A stretch of 64,000 nucleotides of DNA from NCBI GenBank assembly GCA_963703655.1, contig CAVPFA010000003.1:1364001-1428000 (forward strand), given 5' to 3'. Under the pieces are notes generated by a model, which searched no databases, was not told the origin of the DNA, and saw nothing but the letters and a program-made list of their open reading frames with translations. Positions within the stretch are counted from its first letter, which is position 1. Each line of letters starts with the position of its first letter. A program made the position numbers and the translations under genes. Source of the stretch: CAVPFA01 sp963703655. Lineage in GTDB: Bacteria; Actinomycetota; Acidimicrobiia; Acidimicrobiales; Bog-793. Below are positions 52,498 to 62,346 of the stretch, piece after piece.

Positions 52498-53463
52498 TCA
52501 GCGCGCGAGCGATGACAGATAATGCTCTGCGTCGATTGCGGCCATACATCCCGAACCGGCCGCTGTGACCGCCTGCCGGTAGACATGGTCTTGGACGTCG
52601 CCGCACGCGAACACGCCGGGAACGTTGGTCTTCGTCCCGCTGTTGGCGAGCAGGTACCCGGCCTCGTCCATGTCGAGTTGCCCGACGAACAACTCCGTGC
52701 TGGGTGAATGCCCGATCGCCACGAAGACGCCGTCGGCCTGTATCTCCGACTCTTCACCCGTGTTGACGTCTCGCACCCGCACCCCGGTCACTCTTTCGTC
52801 GCCGAGCACGTCGGTGACGACAGAGTCCCACCGAAACGTGATCTTCTCGTTGCGAAACGCCCGGTCCTGCATGATCTTCGATGCCCGCAACTCCTTGCGG
52901 CGGTGGACCACGGTCACCGTGTCGCCGAATTTCGTGAGGAACAGCGCCTCCTCGAGTGCGGAGTCACCACCGCCGACGACGACTATCGGCTTGTTCCGGA
53001 AGAAGAATCCGTCGCACGTCGCGCAGGTCGAGACCCCGTAGCCGAGCAGACGAGCCTCGTTCGCGACGCCGAGCATCAGCGATCGCGCACCGGTCGCGAC
53101 GATAAGCGTCCTCGCCTTCACGGAAGGATCGGGCAGGTCCGGATCTCCGATCCAGATGCCGATGGGAGACGTGGAGAGGTCGACTCGCGACGCTCGTTCT
53201 GTCACGATCTCCGCACCAAAACGCTCCGCCTGGGCCCGCATCAGGACCATCAGCTCAGGGCCGAGCACCCCGTGGGCGAAGCCGGGGAAGTTCTCGACTT
53301 CGGTCGTCAACATGAGCTGGCCGCCCGGCTGGTCGCTCGTGGACGAGGGCTCGCCTTCGATGACCAGTGGTCGCAGATCGGCTCGCGCCGAGTAGATCGC
53401 GGCAGTCAGCCCCGCAGGACCGGAGCCGAGGACAACCACGTCGCGTGTCTCGCCGGATTCCAT
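52498..53463 (-). CDS. trxB: Thioredoxin reductase
   Basis: A 321-residue flavoprotein: FAD motif GSGPAGLTAAIYSARA, redox pair C-A-T-C (147 and 150), NADPH motif GGGDSALEEA and the C-terminal FAD motif GVFACGDVQD. It passes electrons from NADPH to thioredoxin; trxA follows 31 bp downstream. Confidence 0.96.
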   Translation of the reverse strand: MESGETRDVVVLGSGPAGLTAAIYSARADLRPLVIEGEPSSTSDQPGGQLMLTTEVENFPGFAHGVLGPELMVLMRAQAERFGAEIVTERASRVDLSTSPIGIWIGDPDLPDPSVKARTLIVATGARSLMLGVANEARLLGYGVSTCATCDGFFFRNKPIVVVGGGDSALEEALFLTKFGDTVTVVHRRKELRASKIMQDRAFRNEKITFRWDSVVTDVLGDERVTGVRVRDVNTGEESEIQADGVFVAIGHSPSTELFVGQLDMDEAGYLLANSGTKTNVPGVFACGDVQDHVYRQAVTAAGSGCMAAIDAEHYLSSLAR

Positions 53464-53491
53464 CTGTATCGATTCCCTTCACGCCGGCCGG

Positions 53492-53797
53492 CTAGCTCCG
53501 GCTCTGGCGCATCCTGCCTATCAACGTGCCGGCGACCACGAAGATTCCGCCGATCAGCAAGTAGGTCGCCCAAACACGTTGGTCGAAGACCTCGCTGTCG
53601 AGGAGGCGAACGAGACCGATGATGAGCGCGATGATGACGAAGACGGCGACGGAAGCGGCTAGCAGGCCGAAGATGGCGGCGCGAACAACCTTCTGCACCG
53701 GGCGCACCGTGTGGTCCCGGATGAGCTCGACGACCTGCCCGACCTTCTCTGTGAGCTGAGCCGCCCAATCGTCGCGGGTGGGCGGCTCGGAGGTCAC
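53492..53797 (-). CDS. Small two-helix membrane protein
   Basis: A 101-residue protein: a charged cytosolic amphipathic head (WAAQLTEKVGQVVELIRDHT) and two hydrophobic helices at about 42-62 and 75-95, then a basic tail. It resembles the phage-holin-like/DUF small membrane proteins that accompany murJ-trx loci. It is 9 bp after degV. Function unknown. Confidence 0.7.
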   Translation of the reverse strand: MTSEPPTRDDWAAQLTEKVGQVVELIRDHTVRPVQKVVRAAIFGLLAASVAVFVIIALIIGLVRLLDSEVFDQRVWATYLLIGGIFVVAGTLIGRMRQSRS

Positions 53798-53806
53798 AGG
53801 ACCACG

Positions 53807-54661
53807 TTAGCCGCCGGCCGCCGGAGCAAGCCGGTAGCACACGCCCATGCAGCCAGGCCCGGCGTGAGTCCCGATGACGGGACCGATATAGCTGACGATG
53901 ACGTCCTTGGGCGGGAAGGTCCCGGCCAGCATCTCGAGGAACACCTCGAGGTCCGGCGCCGCGGCGTGCGCGACGGCGAGACCCTCCAAGGGGCCGGCCT
54001 CGCGGACCTTGTCCGCGAGGTACTCGAGCGACCGCGTGCGGGTTCGTTGCCGCGACTCGGCTGCGACGACGCCGTCACGGATGTCGATGATGGGCTTGAT
54101 CGAGAGCAGTGAGCCGAAGAGAGCCTTCGCCGATCCGATACGACCTCCCCTTCGGAGGTTCTCCATGGTGTCGAGGGCTCCGAGAACGCGGACCCTCGCG
54201 ATCACGGCCCGCGCGGCTGCCTCGGTGGCGTCGAGATCGTTCGTAGCCGCTGCGACCTGCGCGGCCTCCAGCACTATCATCGCCTCGCCCAGTGTCACGA
54301 AACGGGTGTCCACCACGCGCACGTCGATCCGCCCGCGGACCTCTTCCGCGCCCGCGCAAGCGGCTTGGTACGTGGAAGACAGTGCCGACGAAAGCGTCAG
54401 GCACACGACGCCGGTGCACCCGTCGTCGTGCGCTTGGGCGAAGCTCTCCGCGAACGCACCTGGTGACGGGGCCGAGGTCTCGGGCAAGGAGCTTGTTGTG
54501 GCACAGCGCCGCCAGAACTCCGCAGGATCGATCAGTCTCATCTCCTCGGGCCCCCAGTCGCCGAGGCGGACGTCGAGCGGGACGATCCGAATGTCGTGTT
54601 GCTCGACGAGGCTCGTCGGAAGATCACACGCGCTATCGGTGACGACTCTGATCCCGGCCAT
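53807..54661 (-). CDS. DegV-family fatty-acid-binding protein
   Basis: A 284-residue two-domain DegV protein: VVTDSACDLP at the first strand and a TSSLPETSAPSPGAFAESFA loop form the carboxylate pocket. DegV/FakB proteins hold a fatty acid, usually to present it to FakA kinase; no FakA is in the window. The ATG at 54661 has a GGGAGGGG site just upstream. It overlaps the murJ end by 29 bp. Confidence 0.88.
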   Translation of the reverse strand: MAGIRVVTDSACDLPTSLVEQHDIRIVPLDVRLGDWGPEEMRLIDPAEFWRRCATTSSLPETSAPSPGAFAESFAQAHDDGCTGVVCLTLSSALSSTYQAACAGAEEVRGRIDVRVVDTRFVTLGEAMIVLEAAQVAAATNDLDATEAAARAVIARVRVLGALDTMENLRRGGRIGSAKALFGSLLSIKPIIDIRDGVVAAESRQRTRTRSLEYLADKVREAGPLEGLAVAHAAAPDLEVFLEMLAGTFPPKDVIVSYIGPVIGTHAGPGCMGVCYRLAPAAGG

Positions 54662-56444
54662 GGCCCCCCCTCCCGGCGTTCTCGCGCCCTCGCCGCGAAG
54701 TCTGCCAGCCGGCAAGGGTTCCGGCGAGCCCCGCGGCAAGGCCGTAGGCCACGATGCCCGCCAGGACACCGGCAGACACCCGCACGAACAGGCCGGCGCC
54801 CTCGTTGGATCCGACGCCCGCGAGAACGAGCGCGACGACGAACGCCATGACGAGTGAGCAGAGCGCCGTGCGCAGCAGATAGCGGCCGACGCTGAAGCCC
54901 CCGAGGCCGCCGACGCGCATCCGAAGCAGGATCAAGGCCGCAACGGCGGCGACCGAGTAGGCGACCGAGAGCGAGAGAGCCAGCCCCTTTCCCCCAAGCG
55001 AGCTTCGAAACCCGAGTGCGAGAACGATGTTCAACCCGTTCTCCAATAGGTATAGGAAAAAGGGGGTGCGGGTGTCGCGCATGGCCTGGAAGGCGCGGAT
55101 CGCCAGCAGGTAGACGCAGTACCCGGGCAGCCCCAGCGCGAGCAGCTCGAGCAGCGATGCCGTCAGATGTGCCCCGCTCGAGCGGTGCGCGGTCCCCGCT
55201 CCCGTGGAGATCAACGCGATCGCCGGCCGGGCAAGGAGGAGATAGCCAACCGCAGCGGGAAGCACGCCCGCCAGCGTTCGGCGAAGCCCGACCCCGAACT
55301 GCTCGGCGAAGCCGGCGGAGTCGCCCCTGGAAAAGCGCGCCGCCAGAACCGGGACGATCGTGGTCATGACCGAGACCGCGACGATCCCGAAAGGCAGCTG
55401 GAAGAAGGTAAACGCGTACGTGTACGCCGTGATCGTCGTCGCCCCGATGCTGACAGCAATCGCCGAGACGACGAAGACCGCCACCTGATTGGCGATGACG
55501 AAGCCGAACGTCCAGCCCGAGAGATTGACGATCTCGCGCACGGCGGGGTCGTTCGGTCGCCATACCGGGCGCACCCGCAGGCCACAGCGCAACACGCTCG
55601 GGACGAGCGCCACGGCCTGCACGATCACGCCGAGCGTCGTCCCGACGCCGAGCAGCAGGAGCAGTCGGTGGTCGCTCTGGACGCCGGCAAGGCTGTGCGT
55701 GTGGCCGGAGGCGGCGAACGCCAGCAGGATGGCGATGGCTACGACGTTGTTGAGGATCGGGGCGAAGGCGGGCGCGGCGAATCGACGGGCGGTGTTCAGC
55801 ACCGCGGTGATCAGGCTGATCGCGCCGTAGGCGAGCAACTGGGGCGAGAACAGCCGGAGAAGCGAGGTGGCGACCTGTCGCTCGCCGGTCAGGCCGGGCG
55901 CGTGGCTCCCGATCGTGTAGAGGTCGATGATCAACGGGGCTGCCAGCCAAAGAGCCAGGGTTGCGACGACGAGGACGCCTGCGGCCAGAGTCACCACAGC
56001 GGAGATCGACTCGACGGCCTCGGCTTGCGAACGGGTCGCGAGGCGCGTGACGAAGACCGGGACGAACGTGGCCGTCAGGATCCCGCCGAGTACGAGATCG
56101 TGCACGATATTCGGCGTGTTGTTGGCGAGGTTGAACGAGTCCGAGAGGGTCGAGTACCCGAGCGCATAGATGGCCACGAGGATCCGCAGGAGGCCCGTTA
56201 CGCGCGAGACGAGGGTGCCGACGGCGACATAGGTGGTTGCCGCCCCGAGACTCGGGCGCGTCCTTCCGCCGCGGACACCTTCCCGAGACGCCGCCCGCAG
56301 CGAAGTGTCGGCGTCGGCCGTACCGCTCCGCAGGCGTGCGAGTCCCGCGGGGGCGGGAATCCCAGGCAAGGTTCGAGGCAGGCGCCCTCGATAGATCGTC
56401 CGATGATCCCCGCGGCCGTAGGAGGACTGTCGCCTACGCCTCAC
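54633..56444 (-). CDS. murJ: Lipid II flippase MurJ
   Basis: A 603-residue polytopic protein of the MurJ/MviN family: LRILVAIYALGYSTLSDSF and NNTPNIVHDLVLGGILTATF are the family opening. It moves lipid II across the membrane for peptidoglycan assembly. The frame is open further up, but GTG 56444 overlaps the stop of the DUF6049 gene (GTGA) and is the likely start; the first 70 residues are a basic unfolded head. Confidence 0.93.
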   Translation of the reverse strand: MRRRRQSSYGRGDHRTIYRGRLPRTLPGIPAPAGLARLRSGTADADTSLRAASREGVRGGRTRPSLGAATTYVAVGTLVSRVTGLLRILVAIYALGYSTLSDSFNLANNTPNIVHDLVLGGILTATFVPVFVTRLATRSQAEAVESISAVVTLAAGVLVVATLALWLAAPLIIDLYTIGSHAPGLTGERQVATSLLRLFSPQLLAYGAISLITAVLNTARRFAAPAFAPILNNVVAIAILLAFAASGHTHSLAGVQSDHRLLLLLGVGTTLGVIVQAVALVPSVLRCGLRVRPVWRPNDPAVREIVNLSGWTFGFVIANQVAVFVVSAIAVSIGATTITAYTYAFTFFQLPFGIVAVSVMTTIVPVLAARFSRGDSAGFAEQFGVGLRRTLAGVLPAAVGYLLLARPAIALISTGAGTAHRSSGAHLTASLLELLALGLPGYCVYLLAIRAFQAMRDTRTPFFLYLLENGLNIVLALGFRSSLGGKGLALSLSVAYSVAAVAALILLRMRVGGLGGFSVGRYLLRTALCSLVMAFVVALVLAGVGSNEGAGLFVRVSAGVLAGIVAYGLAAGLAGTLAGWQTSRRGRENAGRGGHGRDQSRHR

Positions 56445-58609
56445 GAGGCCGGTTCCGCGAGGATGCTCGTCTCGGGTTCCTGGCGTTTGCGCGGCGGGCG
56501 CCGGGCGTGTCGTCGCGTGCGTCGCAGGGCGGACCGAAGCCACCAGACGAGCAGGAATGCTCCTGCGCCGGCGGTGAGCCCGATCGCGACGCCAGAGATC
56601 GCGGTGGATCGAATCGTGAAGTCGCCCCCCGCCAGCTCGAGCCGGCCGGTCGGCGACAGGAGCTGCAGCTGCAGGCTCGAGTCGCCTGAGGTGCGCGTCC
56701 TCACGCGGACGATGAACCCGGTCGTGCCGCGGTGCAGAACGAGCCGGCTCGTGGTCGGTGCGGTCAGGGTTGCGCCCGAGATGACCATCGTCAGGTGAAG
56801 CGGCGCCGTCGCGGTCGAGGTGACCGAGATCGGAAACCTGGCGGACGCGGACGTCACCGTTATCGTCCGGCCCGATGGCAAGCTGAGCTTGGAGCCGAGC
56901 TCGTGAAGGAAGGCGAGTGCGGTCGAAAGATATGCCTGGCGGGTCGCCGGATCCATGCCCGCCGTCTCCGCCAGCAGGACCGCGTCGTCGAGCCTCCCGA
57001 TCGTGTCGCCCGAGGTGGGGATGACCGAGGCCAGCTCGGCGAGCTGACGGCGCGCTGCTTGAACGTCGCCGAGGGTGACGTTCCCGCCGGCCGGGAGGGT
57101 CGGGCTCACGATCGCACGAATAGCCGGCGAGCAACCTGTGGTGGCGCTCGGAGGCTGCTCGCAGGTTCCCGGCGGCGTCTGGAACAGCTCTCCGAGCGGC
57201 ACCGCCGCGACGACCGGGCTGGAATCGAGGCCTTGGAGGGTCGCGGCCAGGAAGGTGGGATCGGGCGTCCATGATGCAGGGGCGACGAGCGCCACGCCTC
57301 TCGGCTGCGGGTAGTTCGGGGAGTCGAAGTAAAGCTCGGCCAGGTCGGCGAGCAACTGCTGGGCGCGCAGCGCCGCGCTCGCGGAGCCGCTCAGGTGAGC
57401 CGCGAGGCCGCCGTCGGCCTGCAGGCCCACGATCGGGGATCCCGCGATGTGAAACGGGGCCGAGATCGTGTAGGGCCATTGCACAGCCGCCGGTTTGCCG
57501 CTCACGACGGACTGGAGGTTGGCCTCGGGAACCACGATCCGCGTGACGCCGTCCGAGGCAAGTGCCGCGAGGCCGCGCGTGCCGACAGGCCCCGTCGCGA
57601 CGTAGACGCTCGAGGCGTCCGGATCGTGGAGCACCTTCGCGAATACCTCGTTGCTCCGCACGACCTGGCGCGCGAGCTCGGGGTCGAGTCCGGCGCGCAC
57701 CAGTTCAGTCGGGTCCACTGCGCTGAAGGGGCCGCCGACGAGGCTTCGAAGGCCGCCGGCGGCGACGGCACCGACCAGCCTCGCGTGGTCCCGGCTTCGG
57801 GCGAGTGCCAGCAGCGTCTGCGCGTACAGGTCCACCGTCAACGGCGCCCCGGGCCACCTCGCAGTCGCGCTTGCGATCGTCGCTAGTCGGGCGAGCGTCT
57901 GACGGGGCACCGCGGGTGAACCGGCGGTGCTGAGCGCCGGGAGCGCGCCGAGCGGCAGGATGAACGAGAAACGCAGCCGCTTTTGTGCCGGAACCGCCGG
58001 CGGCACCACGATCAGGTAGGTCGTGAACTCGTCGAGCGTCCCGCCCGTGATCGTGTCGTCGAGGGACACCTGGAGGGGGTAGACCCCGTAGCAGCCCTCC
58101 GGGCACGGTAGCTGGAAGACCTGTCGCGCCTTGGCCGGCACCTTGCCGGGCAGGCCGGAGCCCCCGACATAGAACTCCACGGACCCGCTCCCGCTGGGAA
58201 GTGAGCTCGGCGCGAACTGGGCGAGCGAGAGCTGCACCAGCCCGGCGAGCTGGCCGGCGAGCGTCGCATCGAACTCGAAGCGGCTCGCGAGGGCCGAGTG
58301 GTTGGGCTCGGTATACAGCCCCACGGTGATCAGCAGGTCTGAAGCCGGCACGGGGGAGCGCACCTTCAGGCCGAGCCGAATCGGCGTGCTCGAGGTCCTC
58401 ACCCAGGCGTTCTGGGACGTCAGTGCGATGACGCCGCTCGGTTCAGCCGCGCCGGCGCGCGCAGGGCCGAAGGCTCCCAGGCCAACCAGCAACGCCACCA
58501 CGGACAGCGCCGCCCGCGCGGCGAGCCGCCCCAGCTGCCTCGACGCCGACCGGGCGTCGCTTACCCATGAGGCGGACGGCAACGGTGGTCTTGTCCTCCG
58601 ATCGGACAC
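56441..58609 (-). CDS. DUF6049-family membrane-anchored extracellular protein
   Basis: A protein of about 722 residues: a signal segment (LAARAALSVVALLVGLGAFG), a long beta-rich extracellular region and a C-terminal membrane helix followed by an Arg-rich tail. It is the DUF6049 protein that precedes murJ in actinobacteria (Rv3909 in M. tuberculosis). Function unknown, presumably envelope-related. The GTG at 58609 is the best start in a frame that stays open upstream; no ribosome site is evident. Confidence 0.75.
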   Translation of the reverse strand: MSDRRTRPPLPSASWVSDARSASRQLGRLAARAALSVVALLVGLGAFGPARAGAAEPSGVIALTSQNAWVRTSSTPIRLGLKVRSPVPASDLLITVGLYTEPNHSALASRFEFDATLAGQLAGLVQLSLAQFAPSSLPSGSGSVEFYVGGSGLPGKVPAKARQVFQLPCPEGCYGVYPLQVSLDDTITGGTLDEFTTYLIVVPPAVPAQKRLRFSFILPLGALPALSTAGSPAVPRQTLARLATIASATARWPGAPLTVDLYAQTLLALARSRDHARLVGAVAAGGLRSLVGGPFSAVDPTELVRAGLDPELARQVVRSNEVFAKVLHDPDASSVYVATGPVGTRGLAALASDGVTRIVVPEANLQSVVSGKPAAVQWPYTISAPFHIAGSPIVGLQADGGLAAHLSGSASAALRAQQLLADLAELYFDSPNYPQPRGVALVAPASWTPDPTFLAATLQGLDSSPVVAAVPLGELFQTPPGTCEQPPSATTGCSPAIRAIVSPTLPAGGNVTLGDVQAARRQLAELASVIPTSGDTIGRLDDAVLLAETAGMDPATRQAYLSTALAFLHELGSKLSLPSGRTITVTSASARFPISVTSTATAPLHLTMVISGATLTAPTTSRLVLHRGTTGFIVRVRTRTSGDSSLQLQLLSPTGRLELAGGDFTIRSTAISGVAIGLTAGAGAFLLVWWLRSALRRTRRHARRPPRKRQEPETSILAEPAS

Positions 58610-58739
58610 GCGAGACGCAGCGAGCCTACCGGCGCGCGGGCCACCGATACTGGTAAGGCGTCCGGCGCGAAGCGACGTGGCGCCGGCACGCCACGGTGCG
58701 ATCGCTGCGGGTCGGATCAGAGGACGGTACGGTCGTGCA

Positions 58740-59762
58740 ATGGTGGTGCTGCTCGGACGACACGAGGAATTCGCCGCCCACGACACGGGAAGATGGCATC
58801 CCGAAAGGGCCGAGCGGCTCGAGGCAGTGCTCGCCGGCGTCGAGGAGTCCCCCGCCGCCGAGGCGACCCTCTCGTTCGAGCCTCGTCGGGCGACGCGCGC
58901 CGAGCTCGAGATCGTCCATGACCCGGCGTACATCGCACGCATAGAGGACCACTGCTCGGGCGGGGGCGGGCACCTCGACCAGGACACCGTCGCTGCCCGG
59001 GCCTCCTTCGAGGCAGCCCTTCGAGCCGCGGGAGCAGGTCCCGACGCGGTCGAGCGTCTCCGGCGCGGTGAAGGCGACGCTGCCTTCCTCGCGGTGCGGC
59101 CTCCCGGGCACCACGCGCTCGCCGCCAGAGCGATGGGTTTCTGCCTGTTCAACAACGTCGCGGTCACCGCCGGCCTGCTTGCCGCAGAGGGCGAGCGGGT
59201 CATGGTGCTCGACTGGGACGCCCACCACGGCAACGGGACCCAGGAGATGTTCTACGACCGGTCCGACGTCTTTTACGTGTCGCTCCACCAGTTCCCCTTC
59301 TATCCCGGGACCGGGTCGCTGAGCGAAGTCGGAGCCGGGCCCGGCACGGGCGCGACGGTGAACCTGCCTCTCCCCGCAGGGACGACCGGTGACGCGTACC
59401 GTCTGGCGTTCGACGAGGTCGTCGCGCCGCTGGCGGAGGAATTCGCACCGACCTGGCTGCTCGTGTCGGCGGGATTCGATGCCCACCGAGCCGACCCGTT
59501 GACCGACCTCGGGCTCACTGCGGGAGATTTTGCGGACCTGACGGTCGCGGCGATGCATCTGGCACCTCCGGGTCGGCTGATCGCGTTTCTCGAAGGCGGC
59601 TACGACCTCAGGTCGCTCGCGTCTTGCGCCGGTGCGTGCGTAGCCGCGCTCGGCGGCGCCGACTACCGTCCCGAGCCCGCCTCGCGGGGCGAGGTCACCG
59701 ATCACGTGCGCGAGGTCATCGCCACCGCCGGTCGGTACCACCGCGCGTGCGTCAGAGCGTGA
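58740..59762 (+). CDS. Histone deacetylase/acetylpolyamine amidohydrolase-family protein
   Basis: A 340-residue arginase-deacetylase-fold enzyme with complete zinc-site motifs: RPPGHHA, VLDWDAHHGNGTQE, YPGTG, and SAGFDAHRADPLTDLGLT plus EGGYDL. It should remove acetyl groups from lysine or polyamine in the cytosol. It sits inside an otherwise conserved murJ-CCA region and overlaps the CCA gene by 4 nt (GTGA). Confidence 0.92.
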   Translation: MVVLLGRHEEFAAHDTGRWHPERAERLEAVLAGVEESPAAEATLSFEPRRATRAELEIVHDPAYIARIEDHCSGGGGHLDQDTVAARASFEAALRAAGAGPDAVERLRRGEGDAAFLAVRPPGHHALAARAMGFCLFNNVAVTAGLLAAEGERVMVLDWDAHHGNGTQEMFYDRSDVFYVSLHQFPFYPGTGSLSEVGAGPGTGATVNLPLPAGTTGDAYRLAFDEVVAPLAEEFAPTWLLVSAGFDAHRADPLTDLGLTAGDFADLTVAAMHLAPPGRLIAFLEGGYDLRSLASCAGACVAALGGADYRPEPASRGEVTDHVREVIATAGRYHRACVRA

Positions 59763-61228
59763 GCGGCGAACGATCTTCGCCGATCGTGATTCCCGAGCGG
59801 CTCAGGTCCGTTCTCGAGGCCACTCGGCCGGTGGCCGAGCGCTTTCACGCCGCCGGCCGCCGGGTGTACCTGGTCGGTGGCCCGGTGCGCGACGGCATCG
59901 CCGGACGGCCGGGGGGCGGCGAGCCTGGCCCGGAGGTCGACATCGACCTCACGACCGAAGCAACCCCAGAGGAGACCGAGGCGTTGGTCGCGGACCTCGC
60001 GGACGCGCTTTGGAGTCAGGGAAGGCGGTTCGGGACCATCGGGCTGCTGCACGCGGGTCGCCGTTTCGAGATCACGACCCACCGAGCAGAAGCCTATGAG
60101 GCCGACTCCCGCAAACCCGAGGTGCGCTACGGCCGCGATATCGAGACCGACTTGTCGCGGCGCGACTTCACCGTGAACGCGATGGCCCTCAGCTTGCCGG
60201 ACCTCGTCCTGGTCGATCCGTTCGACGGGATCGGGGATCTGGCGGCTCGCCGGTTGCGCACCCCACTCGATCCCGAGGTGTCCTTCTCGGACGACCCGCT
60301 CCGCATGCTCCGCGCGGCCAGGTTCGTCGCGGGCTACGGCTTGACCCCGGACGCGGCGCTCGTCGAGGCGGTCGAGGCGATGCGGCCTCGTCTCGCCATC
60401 GTCTCCAGGGAGAGGATCAGAGACGAGTTCGACAAGCTGCTAGTTCTGCCCAATCCGACCGCTGGGCTCTGGTTCCTCGTGAACACGGGCCTGGCGGCGG
60501 AGTTCGTTCCCGAGCTCTTGGCGCTCGCGCTCGAGCAGGACCCGGTTCAGCGGCACAAGGACGTCCTCGCCCACACGATCGCCGTCGTCGAGAAGGCGAG
60601 CCCCGACAAGGTGCTCCGCTTGGCTGCACTCTTCCACGACATCGGCAAGCCGCTCACGCGCTCGATCGGCCCTGACGGAGTCCATTTCCACCACCACGAC
60701 GTCGTCGGGGCGAGGATGACGCGCCTGCGGATGCAGGAGCTGCGTTACCCGACCAACGAGGTCGAGGACGTGGCGCGCCTGGTGGAGCTCCATCTGCGTT
60801 TCCACACTTACCAGATGGGCTGGACCGACTCGGCGGTGCGCCGCTACGCCCGCGACGCCGGTCCCCTCCTCGGCCGCTTGAACGAGCTGACCCGTTGCGA
60901 CTGCACTACCCGCAACCAGGCCAAGGCGCGTGATCTCGGCTTGCGGATGGACGAGCTCGAGCGGCGCCTCGCCGAGCTTCGTGAGCTCGAGGAGCTGGAC
61001 TCCCTTCGCCCCGAGCTCGACGGCGTCGCGGTGATGCGCCAGCTCGGCATCCCTCCTGGGCCGGACGTCGGCGCTGCGCTCGAATTCCTGCTCCAGATCC
61101 GCCTGGACGAGGGCCTTCTGGGCGAGGACGAGATCCGGCGACGCCTCGATGCCTGGTGGGCATATCGCCAAGGCCAGCGCGCCGCCGGCACGACGCCGCA
61201 CGAAGATGAGCTCCGAGTCGACGACTGA
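59759..61228 (+). CDS. pcnA: CCA tRNA nucleotidyltransferase
   Basis: A 489-residue class II nucleotidyltransferase: YLVGGPVRDGI, DIDLTTEATPEE (metal Asp pair), the RRDFTVNAMAL motif, FDGIGDLAARRLRTP and a C-terminal HD domain (LAALFHDIGKPLTR). Neither tRNA in this window encodes CCA, so this enzyme is needed. Same relative place as the mycobacterial homologue. Confidence 0.93.
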   Translation: MSGERSSPIVIPERLRSVLEATRPVAERFHAAGRRVYLVGGPVRDGIAGRPGGGEPGPEVDIDLTTEATPEETEALVADLADALWSQGRRFGTIGLLHAGRRFEITTHRAEAYEADSRKPEVRYGRDIETDLSRRDFTVNAMALSLPDLVLVDPFDGIGDLAARRLRTPLDPEVSFSDDPLRMLRAARFVAGYGLTPDAALVEAVEAMRPRLAIVSRERIRDEFDKLLVLPNPTAGLWFLVNTGLAAEFVPELLALALEQDPVQRHKDVLAHTIAVVEKASPDKVLRLAALFHDIGKPLTRSIGPDGVHFHHHDVVGARMTRLRMQELRYPTNEVEDVARLVELHLRFHTYQMGWTDSAVRRYARDAGPLLGRLNELTRCDCTTRNQAKARDLGLRMDELERRLAELRELEELDSLRPELDGVAVMRQLGIPPGPDVGAALEFLLQIRLDEGLLGEDEIRRRLDAWWAYRQGQRAAGTTPHEDELRVDD

Positions 61229-61263
61229 GCCCGCCGCCCTCGCGGCAGCTCAGGCAGCGATTG

Positions 61264-62346
61264 TCAGGAGCCGCTCGCGAAGTCCTCGACCATGCGGTGA
61301 GCCTCGTCGTCGTGGAATTGCACCGGTGGGGACTTCATGAAGTAGGCGGACGGGCCGATCAGGGGGCCTCCGATGCCCCTGTCGAGGCCGATTCGGGCGC
61401 ACCGCAGCGCGTCGATGATGACCCCGGCCGAGTTCGGCGAGTCCCAGACCTCGAGCTTCAACTCCAAGTTGAGCGGCACGTCGCCGAAGTTGCGGCCCTC
61501 CATGCGGATGTAGGCCCACTTGCGGTCCTCGAGCCACGGCACGTAGTCCGAAGGGCCGATGTGGACGGAGTCCTCTGGGAGCGGGCGGTCGATCTGGCTC
61601 GTGACGGCCCTGGTCTTCGAGATCTTCTTGGACTCGAGCCGGTCGCGCTCCAACATGTTGCGGAAGTCCATGTTCCCGCCAACGTTGAGCTGATAGGTGC
61701 GATCTAGGACCATGCCCCGGTCCTCGAACAACCGGGTCAGGATCCTGTGGACGATCGTGGAGCCCACCTGGCTCTTGATGTCGTCGCCGATGATCGGGAC
61801 GCCGGCCCTGGCAAAACGTTCCGCCCATTCAGGGTCGCTCGCGATGAAGACGGGGATGGCGTTGACGAACGCGACGCCGGCGTCGAGCGCGGCCGCGGCG
61901 TAGTGCTTCTGCGCCTGCTCGGACCCCACCGGAAGGTAGGAGACGAGCACTTCCGCACCGCTTTGTCGCAACACCTCGGCGACGTCCACCGGCGTGGCCG
62001 GAGACTCCTCGACCGCCTTGCGGTAGTACATGCCCAGCCCGTCCAGCGTCGGGCCGCGCTCTACGGTGACACCCGCCGCAGCCACCTCGGAGAACCGGAT
62101 CGTGTTGTTGTTGGAGGCGAAGACCGCCTTGGACAGGTCAAGGCCCACCTTTGCCGCGTCCACGTCGAAGGCGGCCACGAACTCGGTGTCGCCGACGTGA
62201 TAACCCCCGAGTGAGACGTGCATCAGGCCCGGGACCCTGTCGTTCGGATCGGCGTCGCGGTAGTACTCGACGCCTTGCACGAGCGAGCTGGCGCAGTTGC
62301 CGACTCCCGCGATGGCGACCTTGATCTTGCGGGCCGTCTGAGTCAT
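61264..62346 (-). CDS. ino1: Inositol-3-phosphate synthase
   Basis: A 360-residue Ino1: NAD site IAGVGNCAS (13-21) and the family stretches SNNNTIRFSEV, SYLPVGSEQAQKHY, GDDIKSQVGSTIVHR and NVGGNMDFRNML. It turns glucose-6-phosphate into inositol-3-phosphate, the first step to mycothiol and phosphatidylinositol. The ATG (site AAAGGAG) overlaps the stop of the PadR gene by 4 nt, giving one operon, as in mycobacteria. Confidence 0.96.
   Translation of the reverse strand: MTQTARKIKVAIAGVGNCASSLVQGVEYYRDADPNDRVPGLMHVSLGGYHVGDTEFVAAFDVDAAKVGLDLSKAVFASNNNTIRFSEVAAAGVTVERGPTLDGLGMYYRKAVEESPATPVDVAEVLRQSGAEVLVSYLPVGSEQAQKHYAAAALDAGVAFVNAIPVFIASDPEWAERFARAGVPIIGDDIKSQVGSTIVHRILTRLFEDRGMVLDRTYQLNVGGNMDFRNMLERDRLESKKISKTRAVTSQIDRPLPEDSVHIGPSDYVPWLEDRKWAYIRMEGRNFGDVPLNLELKLEVWDSPNSAGVIIDALRCARIGLDRGIGGPLIGPSAYFMKSPPVQFHDDEAHRMVEDFASGS

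Noticed and set aside
56445..57479. Upstream extension of the murJ frame by 345 codons
   Set aside because: It lies wholly inside the DUF6049 gene in another frame and has no domain; the GTG at 56444 overlapping the upstream stop is a better start.
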